DNA from: Tritrichomonas musculus
Taxonomy: Eukaryota > Parabasalia > Tritrichomonadida > Tritrichomonadidae
Reading direction: 5' to 3'
Length of the DNA: 64,000 nucleotides
NCBI GenBank assembly: GCA_039105265.1
Contig: JAPFFF010000057.1
Location: 744,001-808,000 of the forward strand
Both the position numbers and the translations under genes were made by a program. Positions 39,890 to 51,314 of this stretch are shown here, piece after piece (position 1 is the stretch's first letter; the number at the start of each line of letters is the position of its first letter). The notes below the pieces were generated by a model. The model saw only the letters and a list, made by a program, of their open reading frames with translations, searched no databases and was not told where the DNA came from.

Positions 39890-42327
39890 CTTTATGTAAT
39901 TCCAAATTTTCGTTCATGAAATATCTCGCAAAATATCTAAATTAATACATTTATAAATATATTTTAATAAATTAAATATAATTTATTATTCAAAATAAAA
40001 AAATTAAATTATTTTAAATTTTATATTTGAAGATATTCTTTCAAAAACGTTTTTGAATAATAATAAATTACAACGTTTTTTATTAGATTGAAAAAGGTAA
40101 GACGACGAAATCATTCTGATCTAAATCGGCACATAAATAATATTGTTATTATATATTCATAAATATATATTTATATTTGATATAATGATTATTCCACCGA
40201 ATAGTAAACTATTATTTTATTTATATAATAATTTATTTTTAGTTTTTGTTGTTCATAGAAATTTGAATGTTTTTAACTCATTTTAAAATGCTATTTTTGC
40301 TAAATGAAAAATATTTTATATTATATTGAAATATATTTTATGTTTAAATTACAATTTATTACTTTTATAAATGATATAATACATGTTCTGTTGAAATAGT
40401 ATTGAGATAAATAAATTTATCAAAATTGAATGATTTCAATTCAATTTAATAATTTATCGGTGTGATATTTAAAAATGATATAAATAAAAGAATTATGATT
40501 ACCAGGATATAATTTATATACTATAATAAATACATTATGAAATAAAATACAAATGAAAATAAAAAATATTGTTTCAACGTTGAGAAAATATTAAAATCTA
40601 TTTTTGAATAAAAATTTGAATGATCCTCTCTCAAAATTGTAACCATAGTTTTATTTATAACTCGTTATGATTATGTAATTTGTGAATATAAAATAAATAA
40701 TTAAGAATATATATGCTGATTAATCATAAATATTATTTATTATAGAACAAAAATTGTTTAATAGTTATCTCAAAACCTTTTTTTATGAATTTTCTTATAT
40801 AAAAAATATAAATATACAGTAATTGGACGTTGGAAATTGAATAATTATTATATATTTACTCCTTATTGTACCTACTAAAATCTTGTTTAACATATAATTA
40901 GAAAAATTTCTGCCAATTTTTTTAAAAATGTAATTCAAGACCTTTAATTTTTTAAATTTAAATGTTTTGTATTTTTTTTTATTATGCAAAGGATATATAT
41001 TTTGTTTGTAAATATTATATATACAAGGTACCAAAATTGTTTATCTAATGTTATTTTATGGGAAATACATTTTTATACAAATTGATAAATATTTGAATTT
41101 TTTTCATTGTTTAAATTATTAATATTTTAATATTTCAAAGCATGTATATAGTTATATTAATATGTAATATATTATATTAATTGAATATATAACAAGATAA
41201 TTGCATATTCAAAGTTTTCGACGGTTTTATACAATTCGCTGTCTTACCTTTAGATTGAATTTATTTTCATTCAATTCAATTTTGAGATAATTATTTTTTT
41301 TAAATGGTCTTACAAAGAGGGGTCAGAACTCAATTCCTCGGGACTTTTTTACTCCTAGAATAATTATTTTAATTTTATATTTTTCAATATTTAATAATTA
41401 TACATTTTCTATTTTTTCACAGATACGATTTTTAAATATTAAATTAAATAATGAGATAATTATGTTTATATAATTGAGAAAATAATCTATATAAAATAAT
41501 TTTAAAATATGTTTATATTGATTAATATTACATTAAAATTCTTATTAATAACATATATAATAAAATATAATATAATAATATATAAATAATGCTATATAAA
41601 ATCTAATATAAAAAATAAATCTAATGATTTTAAATTATTAAATACACCTATTAACATAATTCAAATCTTATAAAAGTCGATATTATGCATTCATTCAAAG
41701 AAAATAATATAAAATTTAGCAATATTTAATTTCTGATGAATAATTTTAATAAAATAGAATAAAAAAAAGGATAAAACAAATATTTTTGCAGTGTAGACTG
41801 TTTTAAATAGTATATAATCACAAACAAGCTTATAAGATCGCATTAATTACGACATTTTGGTTTTATTGGAGTTCAAATTAACAATTTCTAAACTTTTTAG
41901 AATTTTGCAGAAAAAAAACAAAGGGATAAGGCTTTGTTCAATAAAATTTTTTTATTAATAATAATATTTACATTCCGCTTGAAAATTTAACATATTATCT
42001 TTTTTTTAATTTTTTATAAATATTTTTGTCAAGTATTTGATCATATTTTAACTTTCCACCTCTGATTTCTTGTTCAGATTTTAAAATTTTTGATTAAGTC
42101 TTGCTCAATACTAAGTTTTTTCCTCATTTTTTAAAATTCGATCAACATTCATTCACATTTTTGAATTAAGTAAAAATTGTTTAATATTTTTTGAATATAT
42201 CAAATTTTAATTAGCGAAAATTTATTATTTTATTTTTTTGATATTTTAAATTAATTTTAATATATTAGAACATATTAATTTATAATGATATATCCAGTTT
42301 TCATCAAGATAATGTTTAATTAATAAA
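39890..42327. other. Long AT-rich gene-free region
   Basis: About 2.4 kb of extremely AT-rich sequence with many short palindromes and A/T runs. The only composition break is at 41,320-41,345 (AGAGGGGTCAGAACTC). The open frames are chance products. No RNA gene or transposon was recognised. Confidence 0.6.
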
Positions 42328-44203
42328 AATATATAGAAAATAATTATATATCAAATTATTTGAAGTAATAACACACTTAATAATTGTTGAAGAACAAATA
42401 ATTATAAATCAATATTAATATGTTGTCCAGTATCTAGAGATAAAATTATAAAAAGTATACCGTTGATTATCTCTTAAAAAGTTTTACTTTTGTGAAGTAT
42501 TTAAATGATGTCTCAAAAATCCAATGATATTGAATTTGATTTTTTAAGTTAAGATCTGAAAATTTAAAAAAAAAATCTCATTTTAAAATGTTATAAAATT
42601 TCGATTTATATTTCTCTCAGGATCTTTTTGGGTTTGCTCAAATTCAAATAATTCAACAGCATTTACAAAAAGTGAAATTTGAATGATATGTATGAATTGA
42701 GAAGTTTCTCTTTGTCAAAAAAAATTTTCTTGAAATGAATCAATTTACTAAAGAAATCTATTCGAATCAATGATTTTCGTTAATATTATTTCTTTTTCTT
42801 AACTTTTTCAATTCGTATAATTTTGATATTATAAATAAGATAAGTAAAACTTTTATTCAAAAGCAATAAATAATGAAAAGAAGCAAAATTGAATATGCAA
42901 ACTTTTGTTCGATTTTCATGATTATTATCAACATATTTTATTATTTTAAGAATGGTCTGAATCAATTGTATGTTTATCACAATCTCTTTGATTTTTCTTT
43001 TTGTCAATTCTTCCCAAAGCATTATATCTATTCTTTATCATCGCATCTGTTCTATTGGTGAAATATTTAGAAATAAGTTTCCATTTTGGACCATGCTTTT
43101 CTCTCATCTCTAAAAGAAGCTTGTCTTCTTCTAATGTCCAATTGTTAAAATTAAGATTAGGATTTAGATAATTTTGCCATCGTTCACGGCATTGTCTCGA
43201 ATTTCTTCCTTCCATATGTTTCGAAAGGTTGCGCCAATCTTTTGCACCAAAAATTACAACAATTTTAAGTAATTTTGAGTCTTCTTCTTTCGTCCATTTT
43301 TTGTGTTTGCTGAAAATCGGTTTCTTCTTCTTTCTTGAAAATAATCTGGCATCCAATAAATCATCATCAAATAATTCATCTTCATCTTCATCTTCATTTT
43401 GTGGAAAATCAAAATAATGAAGAGAATCTGGGATATAAACAGAATTATGGGGATTCGTATCTGAATTTATAAAATCCATGATTTTCTTTTGATTGTTTCG
43501 AAACTCTTTGTATAAATATAAAACGAACTCTTCAAAAATTAAAGAGTTTATTAATGTCACTTTTTTTGTCTATGTTTATGAAAATACTAGGCAAATAAAT
43601 AAATAAATAAAATTTAAGCATATAAGCATAAACTTTCAAAGATCTTAAATCAAAAAGATGTTTTTATTTGAAGGATTTTATTTTTTGCTTAAAAAAATTC
43701 ATTAATCAAATATTTTTTGCCTAAAAATTTATATCATCATTTGAATTCAAATTTTGATCGAACCAAGCCAATTTTTAAACAATTTTTTTGGTACAAATAT
43801 AAAGGCGTATATAAATCACCAAATTCAAAAATAAAAACCATGCTGATATGCTTAGTTTAAAACAAAATACTGCTCTTGAATATTTCCTGACTTAAATCTT
43901 CTCATAAAAAACTATCGAAGATTTCTCAACAAAATTGACTTTCAATTAAATAGATTCAATTAACTTGATTCAGTTTAATAATTTAGTGGCAATTACTACT
44001 AATTTTACCGAGAATACTAATTGCCGCAGATACTTTTTGCTTCATGAGGATAAAGTCATTATGGACCTTGTAAAATATATCAGAAAAAAATTCCGAAATA
44101 GTTAGCTACCCATGATTCTATATAAACACTCATTTATAAAAAAAACGCTTTTTTTGTATAAACATAAGGTCTACATGGAACACAATTATTTTCTGCATAA
44201 TTG
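42328..44203 (-). repeat. Right arm of the large inverted duplication
   Basis: This is the inverted counterpart of 35,143-36,840, carrying the second Myb gene. It contains an extra or replaced block at about 43,590-43,880. Its outer end at about 44,200 abuts the point where homology to the kinase-Sel1 gene begins (44,207), so the arm end and the truncation of that copy coincide. Confidence 0.85.
42946..43479 (-). CDS. Two-repeat Myb protein (right copy)
   Basis: The start is the ATG at 43,479. The protein has 177 residues and is nearly identical to the left copy over both Myb repeats. There are a few substitutions (LLKIVVIF for LLKMVVIF, ALGRID for ALERND) and two extra acidic residues in the N-terminal acidic run. 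It is 13 residues longer (CDKHTIDSDHS end) because the left copy's stop codon is a Cys codon here. The coding region is better preserved than the surrounding arm, which suggests that both copies are under selection or recently converted. Confidence 0.88.
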   Translation of the reverse strand: MDFINSDTNPHNSVYIPDSLHYFDFPQNEDEDEDELFDDDLLDARLFSRKKKKPIFSKHKKWTKEEDSKLLKIVVIFGAKDWRNLSKHMEGRNSRQCRERWQNYLNPNLNFNNWTLEEDKLLLEMREKHGPKWKLISKYFTNRTDAMIKNRYNALGRIDKKKNQRDCDKHTIDSDHS

Positions 44204-44206
44204 TTC

Positions 44207-45227
44207 ATTGCAAATAATGATTTTTCAATATCTTCATAGAAAAAGTTTTGTTTATCGAGATTTGAAACCAAACAACATCATGATTGATCAAGATAAAACA
44301 GTTATTTCAATTGATTTTGATCGAATGATTAAAACAACAAATGGTAGCGATGATGATGAATATGAACATACAGCTGATTTTGGATCTGATTTCGTTGCAC
44401 CAGAAATAGGAAATGGGATTGTTTCAGACAAGTGTGACATTTATTCCATTGGTCAAATGATTAAATATATAATTGCATCAAATGAAACAAATAATAATGA
44501 TTCTCAAATTGAAGAAATATACGAAATGTGTACTCAAGAAAATTATAAACAACGTCCTTCAATTGATGAATTATTTCATTTATTTTTATCTAGCTATCAT
44601 TCTAAAATCAAATCTTCATTACTTGAAAATATTTCAGAAGAAATGTTTAAGATTGGATGTTTACATTATAATGGAGATCAAGTACCAAAAGGCATCAGTA
44701 AATCTATCTTTTATTTTACTTTGGATTCAAAATATAATCATGTAAAAGCTCAACATATTCTTGGATTCATTTATATCAATGGAAAAGACGTTCCAAAAGA
44801 TATCAACTAGAGCATTCATTATTTTACTCTTGCTGCTAATCAAAATTATACGGATTCGATTTATAATCTAGGAGTATTTTATGAAAAAGGAGTCAATGCC
44901 ACTCAAAACATGAATATTCATTATTACTCACAAGCAGAGGATTTAAACAATCATAATGCTCAATATAATCTTGGTGTCATTTATGAACAAGGTACATTAG
45001 TTCCTCGTGATATTGATAAAGCAATTCATTATTATTCATTGTCTACAAAACATAATGATTCTAGAGCTTTATATAATCTTGGCGTTATTTATGAAAAAAG
45101 AATATTAGTATCACAGGACATTGAAAAAGCAATTCATTATTATTCGATTGCTTCAAAACAAAATCATTTGGGATCAATGATTATTTATATGATCATAATC
45201 GTAAAATTATTCCAGCAATGTCAATAA
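44207..45227 (+). pseudogene. Truncated second copy of the kinase-Sel1 gene
   Basis: Homology to the 23.5-26.6 kb gene begins abruptly at about 44,207 (IMIFQYLHRKSFVYRDLKPNN), so roughly 305 N-terminal residues including the ATP-binding lobe are missing. The catalytic part (IDFDRM, VAPE) and the first Sel1 repeats follow. A TAG at 44,808-44,810 interrupts the frame, which then continues with YNLGVIYEQG.. repeats to 45,227. Only about five Sel1 units remain, fewer than in the other copy. Lacking a start and the N-lobe, it is a pseudogene. It adjoins the end of the Myb inverted repeat. Confidence 0.85.
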
Positions 45228-45624
45228 ATGAAAGAACAATCAATCCAAATCAAGCAATAAATCCGAGAATAAGAAATATTACATCAGTTTTTTTATGATG
45301 GTTTTGGAATTAATATTTGAAACATTTTAAAACCTTTTCCAAAATTAGAATGGTATTGAAATTTCTGTCAAATAAAAACATAATTATATAATTTTATTCA
45401 TATTTTAAAAGATTTTTACTTCATAAAATCATCAAAAATAATTTTAATATGAACAATTTTATTTATGAGATGCAAATATTAATTTTTATTTCGAATTATA
45501 AACAAAATTTATAGACTTTTAAATATCATTGACATATTCAAGCAAGGATATTTAATTTTTTATATTTTCGATATACATTCAAAAAATTGTTAAAGCTTAT
45601 TCAAACCTTATATAAAATGCTGAA
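45228..45624. other. AT-rich spacer before the MATE gene
   Basis: No gene is seen. A four-codon ATG-CTG-AAA-TGA at 45,617 overlaps the MATE start codon. With the short leaders usual in trichomonads it may be transcribed and could lower translation. Confidence 0.45.
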
Positions 45625-47175
45625 ATGAGAGAAAATAGAAAACGACGTTTAAGTCTTCCAGTTGCTTCATACTCACCTAAAGAACATTTAGAAATCAGTG
45701 GAGAAGAAGAGAGATTAGGCAAATCTCCGCCATTGACCACCATATTATATCTCTCAATTGGACCACTTGCATCCCAAACAGTTCAAGCACTTTATGGCGT
45801 TGTCAATCTTTTTTGGGTATCCAAATCAATAGGAGACAAAGGAATTGAAGTTTTTGGCGCCATTTCTGTCATTGATTTCATCATCCTTGCATTTTCGAAT
45901 TATTTGATGACTTCGATTGACATTCGAGTTTCATATATTTTTGGCGAAAAGAGTCGGATAGATGAATGTTCACAGATATTTGTTGATTTCATTCGCTTTT
46001 CATTCGTCCTTTCAGTTCTTGCTCCAGCCATAATTCTGCCAGCAACTCGTCCCTTAGTTGAATGGTTCGGATCGAGCAAAGAAATTTCGCGCATGTGTTA
46101 TGAATACATGATTCCATGTTCGTTTGGGTCATTTTTCACATTTCTGTATATGTCATGTTGCGGTTTGATTCAATCTGAAGGACGTTCGTTTGCATTTGGC
46201 GTGGCTCAAATTGTGTCACTTTTGTTGGACATGTTTGTTTTTGCTCCACTTTTTCTGTTGTATTTCAAAACCGGAATTTGGGGTGCCACATTATCGACTG
46301 TCATATCACAAACAATTGTGACAATTGTGTTACTCATTCAAATTTTCAGAGGGAAGTACACAATTACTCCAACTTTTTCAATGCTATTCAAAAAGTTTTC
46401 ATCTGAATCTTGGGAGTCATTGAAAATTGGATTGGCTTCACTTGTTGGCTTTTTAACCGTTTCCATTCCTGAGATTTTGTTACAAAAATATTTGAATATG
46501 GCTGCTACACATCAAGATCAATACGATGTTTGCATAAAAGTTTGGGGCGTCATTGAGAAATTGTATCAATTTGTTGGTGGCACGAATGATGCATTTGCAA
46601 TTGGATTTGTTCCTGCTGCTTCTTTTGCATTCGGTTCTCATCAATATAAAAGATTGTTAAAACTTTTCTGGCATACAAATTGGATAACGATTGTTTTAAG
46701 CGTTATCTATTCAATTTTTGTCATTTTCTTTCCAAGTCAAATTGCATCAATTTGGTCGAAAGATCATGAATTCTTAATCAAGTGTAAATCAATGATTCCT
46801 AAAGTGTTTTACGTGACAGTTCTATTTCCAATTGAATACACTGTTCCTTGCTTTTTACAAGCATTACAAAAAGTGGCACAATCTACAATTTTAGGTGCAA
46901 TGATTTATCTTGTTCCTGTTCCTCTCTTTTCAATGATTCTGTATTTTACTGATAAAAATAATCCAGACCGCCTCATGTGGACTTACGTTTTGTCAGACTC
47001 TTTCGGCGCTATTTTGTGCACCATCTTCGCTATTCCTAGCTTAAAGATGCTGTTCAAAGAATCAAATATTGAATTAAATAATGAACAGTTTGATTCTGTA
47101 ATTTCTATACGATCGAGCAAAAGTGAAAATTGTTGTTCTACTCCTCTTCTTGAAGATAAAGATTATAAAGAATGA
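45625..47175 (+). CDS. MATE-family multidrug/cation antiporter
   Basis: The protein has 516 residues. A charged cytosolic N-terminus (about 1-40, RKRRLSLP possibly phosphorylated) is followed by some twelve hydrophobic segments arranged as two six-helix halves. The first half begins PLASQTVQALYGVVNLFWVSK and includes GIEVFGAISVIDFIILAFSNYLM. These match the MatE repeat (P-x-x-x-x-x-x-x-x-x-x-x-D/N-x-x-F-V/W), though the usual early Asp is Asn. The second half begins after VSIPEILLQKY and includes GGTNDAFAIGFVPAASFAFG. MATE proteins export organic cations or drugs in exchange for H+ or Na+. Its place is likely the plasma membrane or vacuoles. The end is polar (SIRSSKSENCCSTPLL). Confidence 0.92.
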   Translation: MRENRKRRLSLPVASYSPKEHLEISGEEERLGKSPPLTTILYLSIGPLASQTVQALYGVVNLFWVSKSIGDKGIEVFGAISVIDFIILAFSNYLMTSIDIRVSYIFGEKSRIDECSQIFVDFIRFSFVLSVLAPAIILPATRPLVEWFGSSKEISRMCYEYMIPCSFGSFFTFLYMSCCGLIQSEGRSFAFGVAQIVSLLLDMFVFAPLFLLYFKTGIWGATLSTVISQTIVTIVLLIQIFRGKYTITPTFSMLFKKFSSESWESLKIGLASLVGFLTVSIPEILLQKYLNMAATHQDQYDVCIKVWGVIEKLYQFVGGTNDAFAIGFVPAASFAFGSHQYKRLLKLFWHTNWITIVLSVIYSIFVIFFPSQIASIWSKDHEFLIKCKSMIPKVFYVTVLFPIEYTVPCFLQALQKVAQSTILGAMIYLVPVPLFSMILYFTDKNNPDRLMWTYVLSDSFGAILCTIFAIPSLKMLFKESNIELNNEQFDSVISIRSSKSENCCSTPLLEDKDYKE

Positions 47176-47349
47176 AATAAATATTAATAAAAATCAGTTT
47201 GTTTTTCATTATATCCAACTTTTTTAACTCATTTCAGAGCATTATACTTGATTTTTCAATTCTTTTTCAATCAAACAAAAAAAATTTTTTTTGAATACCC
47301 ATTCAAACTGGTTATCGGCGTTTTTGTTTTTTCCCGCCAAAAATTGAAT

Positions 47350-48612
47350 TAATGGCCTTACTATTTGGGAAATTTTGGATAGAAAAATATGATTTTTCGA
47401 TTTTAAAAAAATGTATTATTTATAATGTTATTTATTTTTTAAAAAAATAATTAAGTTTATAGAAAAAATTTTGAGATATTTACATTTTATTTTAGTTTTT
47501 TAGATTTATTTTTTTGCCTTACTAAATGGGAATTTTGACACTCTAAAATTGAATGGTTTTGCCTTTCTAAATGGGAAACTTTCTGAGGAAATTTTGTATG
47601 ATTTAAAAATTTATTAATAACTCAATATATATTATGTTTCAAGAAACTTTATTCTTATAGTTTTAATTTATATTTAAGAGAAGGTTTTGTTGAAATGACG
47701 TTGATATTGAATTTTATGTGAGATTAAATATTCAAATATTTTGTATCTTTTTCAAAAAATAGGTTTTAAAATATACTTGCAAATATGAAGCTTGCGTTGA
47801 ATTTCATTATTTAAAAAGTTATAAGTTATACAATGAACTTTGAGTGCTTCTAATTTTAATTTTAAATAATAAGGAGTATTTTCATCGAATTTAGAACCTT
47901 TTATGCAATTTTATTCAAAGAGAAAATATGGCATCACATTTTGAGCAATAAAAAATAAAAGTTTTTGAATAATTTCTTTTTAACCTTCTTTTTGATTTTA
48001 TAGATCACCATTATTAGTATACCATTGTAGTTGCTCTTTTTCTTGTATCTATTTAAAACATAAAACGAATAAGGATCTTTAACTATCAAAATTCGCTTTT
48101 GGAGTAGGATTTTTAAACATTAAAATATCTATTTTCCAATTTGATTAAAAGAGAAACTTTTTCTGAGAAATTGCCTTTCTATTTGGGAAGGTTTGAATTG
48201 TAGATCATTATTAAACAACATTATTCACATGCAACACAGTTGTTTAAATAATTATGACAAGTAACATTACTTTTATTAAAATATATTCTCATTAAAATTT
48301 TCTTAAAAATTTTATTTTTTCAAAATAAAGATATCAGGTTAATCGTTTTAAATAATTTAAATAATATAATTATATATAAAAATCTATAAAATATTGCATA
48401 TATAATTGACACTTAATTTTGTTTTACTATGCAATTTTTTGAGATATTAAAAAAATTAATGTATAATTTTCAGTATTCAAAGTTTCCCATTTAGTAAGGC
48501 AATTCTACAGAAAAAGTCTCAAGGTAATTTTACGCTATTGAAAAAAAATTGAATGAGATTGAATGAGTGATACTATTCAATTTTTTTTCAATTCCTATTT
48601 AGTATGTCCAAC
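47350..48612. repeat. Region with repeated GCCTTACTAAATGGGAA motifs
   Basis: The 17-mer GCCTT[AT]CTA[AT][AT]TGGGAA occurs at 47,355, 47,516, 47,561 and 48,173 on the plus strand, at 48,484-48,500 on the minus strand, and in a decayed inverted form at 48,592-48,608. Outer copies in opposite orientation suggest terminal inverted repeats of an element of about 1.25 kb, with subterminal copies inside, as in non-autonomous DNA transposons. There is no coding sequence. A palindrome (TTGAATAGT / ACTATTCAA context with A8/T8 arms) lies near the right end. Confidence 0.6.
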
Positions 48613-48711
48613 CCTTTATAAAAAAATATCAAAAAACAATAAATTTTAAAATGATCAATATTCAACGAATTGCAGTTTATTCACCACACGAAACTATACT
48701 TTTAACTTTCC

Positions 48712-48860
48712 AAATTAACAAGTATATCCCTTATTCCATCTACAAAATGTGACTTTTTCTTCCATTCGTTGATGTGATACATATAGTACAGGAAGCCATA
48801 AGCAAAATCGATTCTGATTAATTCTTCCCAAATGTCAAAGAACAAAGAAAAAATGTCTTT
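48712..48860 (-). pseudogene. Short coding remnant
   Basis: One minus-strand frame of about 49 codons between stops reads FFDIWEELIRIDFAYGFLYY and MYHINEWKKKSHFVDGIRDI, then ends at 48,712. Its amino-acid composition is protein-like and its bases are GC-richer than the flanks, but there is no ATG. I do not recognise the family. It is probably the tail of a gene lost upstream. Confidence 0.35.
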
Positions 48861-49113
48861 TTATATTCAAATTTTGAGAGATAATAATCAAAATGAAAAG
48901 TATTATTCAAAAAATAATTTCACTTTTTAAGAAATATTCTGATAAATTGAAACAAAATAAAATTTTTATGAATTCTGCGACGTGTAGGAAAACATGTGTA
49001 CTTTTATTGGTATCGAAATGATTTATATTATTCATCAATTTTTTTGGGAAAAAAAAAAAAAAAAACATAAATAAAGTAAAATAATTTTTTTATTAAAAAT
49101 ATGACTGCTTACA

Positions 49114-50907
49114 TTAATAATTAAGGAATGCAGGTAATGGATGCTTTTGAAAATATTCGACAAACATCACATCTCTCCAACTTTTGATATTTTCCATCAT
49201 ATCGAATTCATCATTGAATTGTTGATTTCTTTTCATTCTTGCTTCTTCTATCAAGTCATCAATTTCATATTGTTTATATTCCTTTTTAAACGATTCCATA
49301 TTCAAATTGATGAAACGCAAAATATTTTCAAAGAACACCTCAGCCATATTCAATTCTTTAAACTCGACACCAGATGGTTTAGTTTTTATTGTATCAATTT
49401 CAATTCCAGCGCTGACATCGGTGTCTTCAATTCTAGCTTCAGCAGACAAGATGCAATTAGCGTTCAATGAGAAAGAAATAGTGAAAGAAATCTCATTTTC
49501 AGAAGGTGGCAATTTTAATTCAAAATTGCCCAAATGACGGTTATCTTTAGCGTATTTATTTTCACCTTCATAAATGTAGACAACGAATGATTCTTGCTTA
49601 TAAAGGACTGTATGATAATGTTCTTTTTTCATAATAGGAATAATTGTATCTTTTGGAATCAATACATCTATCGTTCCATCAACAGTTAACGTACCAATTG
49701 AAAAAGGACAAATGTCGATGTATTTGATGTCATTGATCATTTTTGGCAAATTTTCACCTTGAATGATTTTCGCAGCAACAATCGCAGCACCTGTCACAAC
49801 TGCATCAAGTGGATTAATTCCATCATATGGCTCTTTATGGAAATAATCAGTCAATATGCGTTTGACAAACTGCATTCGCGAAAAACCTCCGACGAGAATC
49901 ACTTCGTCAATCAAGTCAATTGAAATTTCAGTTTTCGCAAGAATTTTTTCAACAGGAATCAAAACTTTTTCAATATACTCAGAATTGACTTCTTCAAATT
50001 CAGAATAGGTAATCTCATACTCATGCTCTTCATCATCAACATCAAAGAGTACTACAGCTGATTCGCAGTTGGAAAGCTGAATTTTGGCTTCAACAGCAGC
50101 TTTTCGAAGGTTGCACATTTTTTTCGGATCTTTTCTGAAAGATTCACCCAAATTCATCTTATCGACCAAATAGTCACACAATTTCTCATCAAAATCACGA
50201 CCACCGAGGTACATGTCACCGTCTGTGCCGATAACTTTGAATGTGTTCTTCTCAATTGACAAAAGTGACACATCAAGAGTTCCACCACCAAAATCAAAGA
50301 TGAAAACATGGCTCGGCTTGGTTGCTTGAGACCCCATTTGAATACCATAGGCAATGGCTGCTGATGTCGGCTCATTAATAATTTGGAGAACGTGTAATTT
50401 TGCGTAATCTGCTGCTTTGAGAGTCTCTGAACGTTGGGAATCACCAAAGTTCGCCGGAATGGTAATGACGACATCATTGGTTTGTTCTTCGGGTGGAAAT
50501 CTTAAATTTCCTACTTTTATTAGATATTTTAATATTTCGCCTGAAACTTCATAGGGCTCCATTTTCTTTTCGGAATTCTCTGGCTTAATTAATATGGATT
50601 CATTTTCACTTCTTTCAATTTCAAATGGCCATTTTTCTACCATACTTTGAATTGAAGAATTTTCATATCGTCTTCCGAGCATGCGTTTTGTATCGTAAAT
50701 TATTGATTTTGGATATAACGATTGATATTTTAAGGCAAAATCACCAACTGATATTTCTAATTGATCATTTTCTTTGTAATAATAAACAGCAGAAGGAATA
50801 TACTTTTGATTTTTCTTATCTGCAATTATATCGTAATGACCATTTTCAAAAATGCATATAGAAGAAGTGGTCATGCCAAGATCAATTCCAAATGCGTGCT
50901 TTTTCAT
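49114..50907 (-). CDS. Divergent Hsp70-family chaperone
   Basis: The ATG at 50,907 (MKKHAFGIDLGMTTSS) is chosen because the frame above it starts only with GTG. The protein has 597 residues. The nucleotide-binding domain is intact: phosphate-1 loop GIDLGMTTSS, FDFGGGTLDVS (~195), GGRDFDEKL and LVGGFSRMQFVKRIL. INEPTSAAIAYGIQ is the connector motif. The substrate-binding part is short and diverged (DICPFSIGTLTVDGTIDVLIP), and the end (HPLPAFLNY) lacks the EEVD that binds TPR co-chaperones. There is no organelle or ER signal. It is a non-canonical cytosolic paralogue, probably with its own co-chaperones. It is arranged head-to-head with another Hsp70-like gene across 407 bases. Confidence 0.92.
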   Translation of the reverse strand: MKKHAFGIDLGMTTSSICIFENGHYDIIADKKNQKYIPSAVYYYKENDQLEISVGDFALKYQSLYPKSIIYDTKRMLGRRYENSSIQSMVEKWPFEIERSENESILIKPENSEKKMEPYEVSGEILKYLIKVGNLRFPPEEQTNDVVITIPANFGDSQRSETLKAADYAKLHVLQIINEPTSAAIAYGIQMGSQATKPSHVFIFDFGGGTLDVSLLSIEKNTFKVIGTDGDMYLGGRDFDEKLCDYLVDKMNLGESFRKDPKKMCNLRKAAVEAKIQLSNCESAVVLFDVDDEEHEYEITYSEFEEVNSEYIEKVLIPVEKILAKTEISIDLIDEVILVGGFSRMQFVKRILTDYFHKEPYDGINPLDAVVTGAAIVAAKIIQGENLPKMINDIKYIDICPFSIGTLTVDGTIDVLIPKDTIIPIMKKEHYHTVLYKQESFVVYIYEGENKYAKDNRHLGNFELKLPPSENEISFTISFSLNANCILSAEARIEDTDVSAGIEIDTIKTKPSGVEFKELNMAEVFFENILRFINLNMESFKKEYKQYEIDDLIEEARMKRNQQFNDEFDMMENIKSWRDVMFVEYFQKHPLPAFLNY

Positions 50908-51314
50908 TAGAATTCGAAAATAAATTTGAATTGTCACAAATTCAAAATAATTTTTTTTTTTTGATACAACTCACAGAAATGAATACAAATAGCAAAAATA
51001 AAAATATCTCATATTTTTGAGCTACATTAAATTATTATGATATTATATATTAATTTATATGTAATAAAATGGCAAAATAGTTTTCTAACTAACATGTTAA
51101 AGAATATTTTAAATGGGGAAATAAAAAAATTTAAAATTAATACTTTTTTTCTTTTGTTTAAGTTATTGGAATTTATTTAGGAAATTATTTTTTATTTAAT
51201 TTATTATTAATTATTGAGTTAAATCAAATATTCTTAAAGATAATTTTATATCAATTTGTTTTTTACTTTTCACTTTTTCTTAAATTAATCGTTTAAAAAT
51301 TTTAAAAATTTTAT
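50908..51314. promoter_or_regulatory. Shared divergent intergenic region of two Hsp70-like genes
   Basis: These 407 AT-rich bases contain the promoters of both genes. No clear nGAAn heat-shock arrays are visible. A possible TCACTTTT initiator lies about 40 nt before the plus-strand start. Confidence 0.4.

Noticed and set aside
40795-41034. 79-codon frame on the minus strand
   Set aside because: The composition is that of AT-rich noise (I, Y, N, K, F) without any pattern.
36600-42400. CRISPR or satellite array in the AT-rich regions
   Set aside because: No regularly spaced direct repeats of constant length are present; the organism is a eukaryote and the sequence is irregular AT-rich DNA.
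44112-44206. ATG at 44,112 as true start of the second kinase-Sel1 copy
   Set aside because: The encoded N-terminus belongs to the end of the Myb inverted-repeat arm, not to a kinase; the kinase N-lobe is missing.
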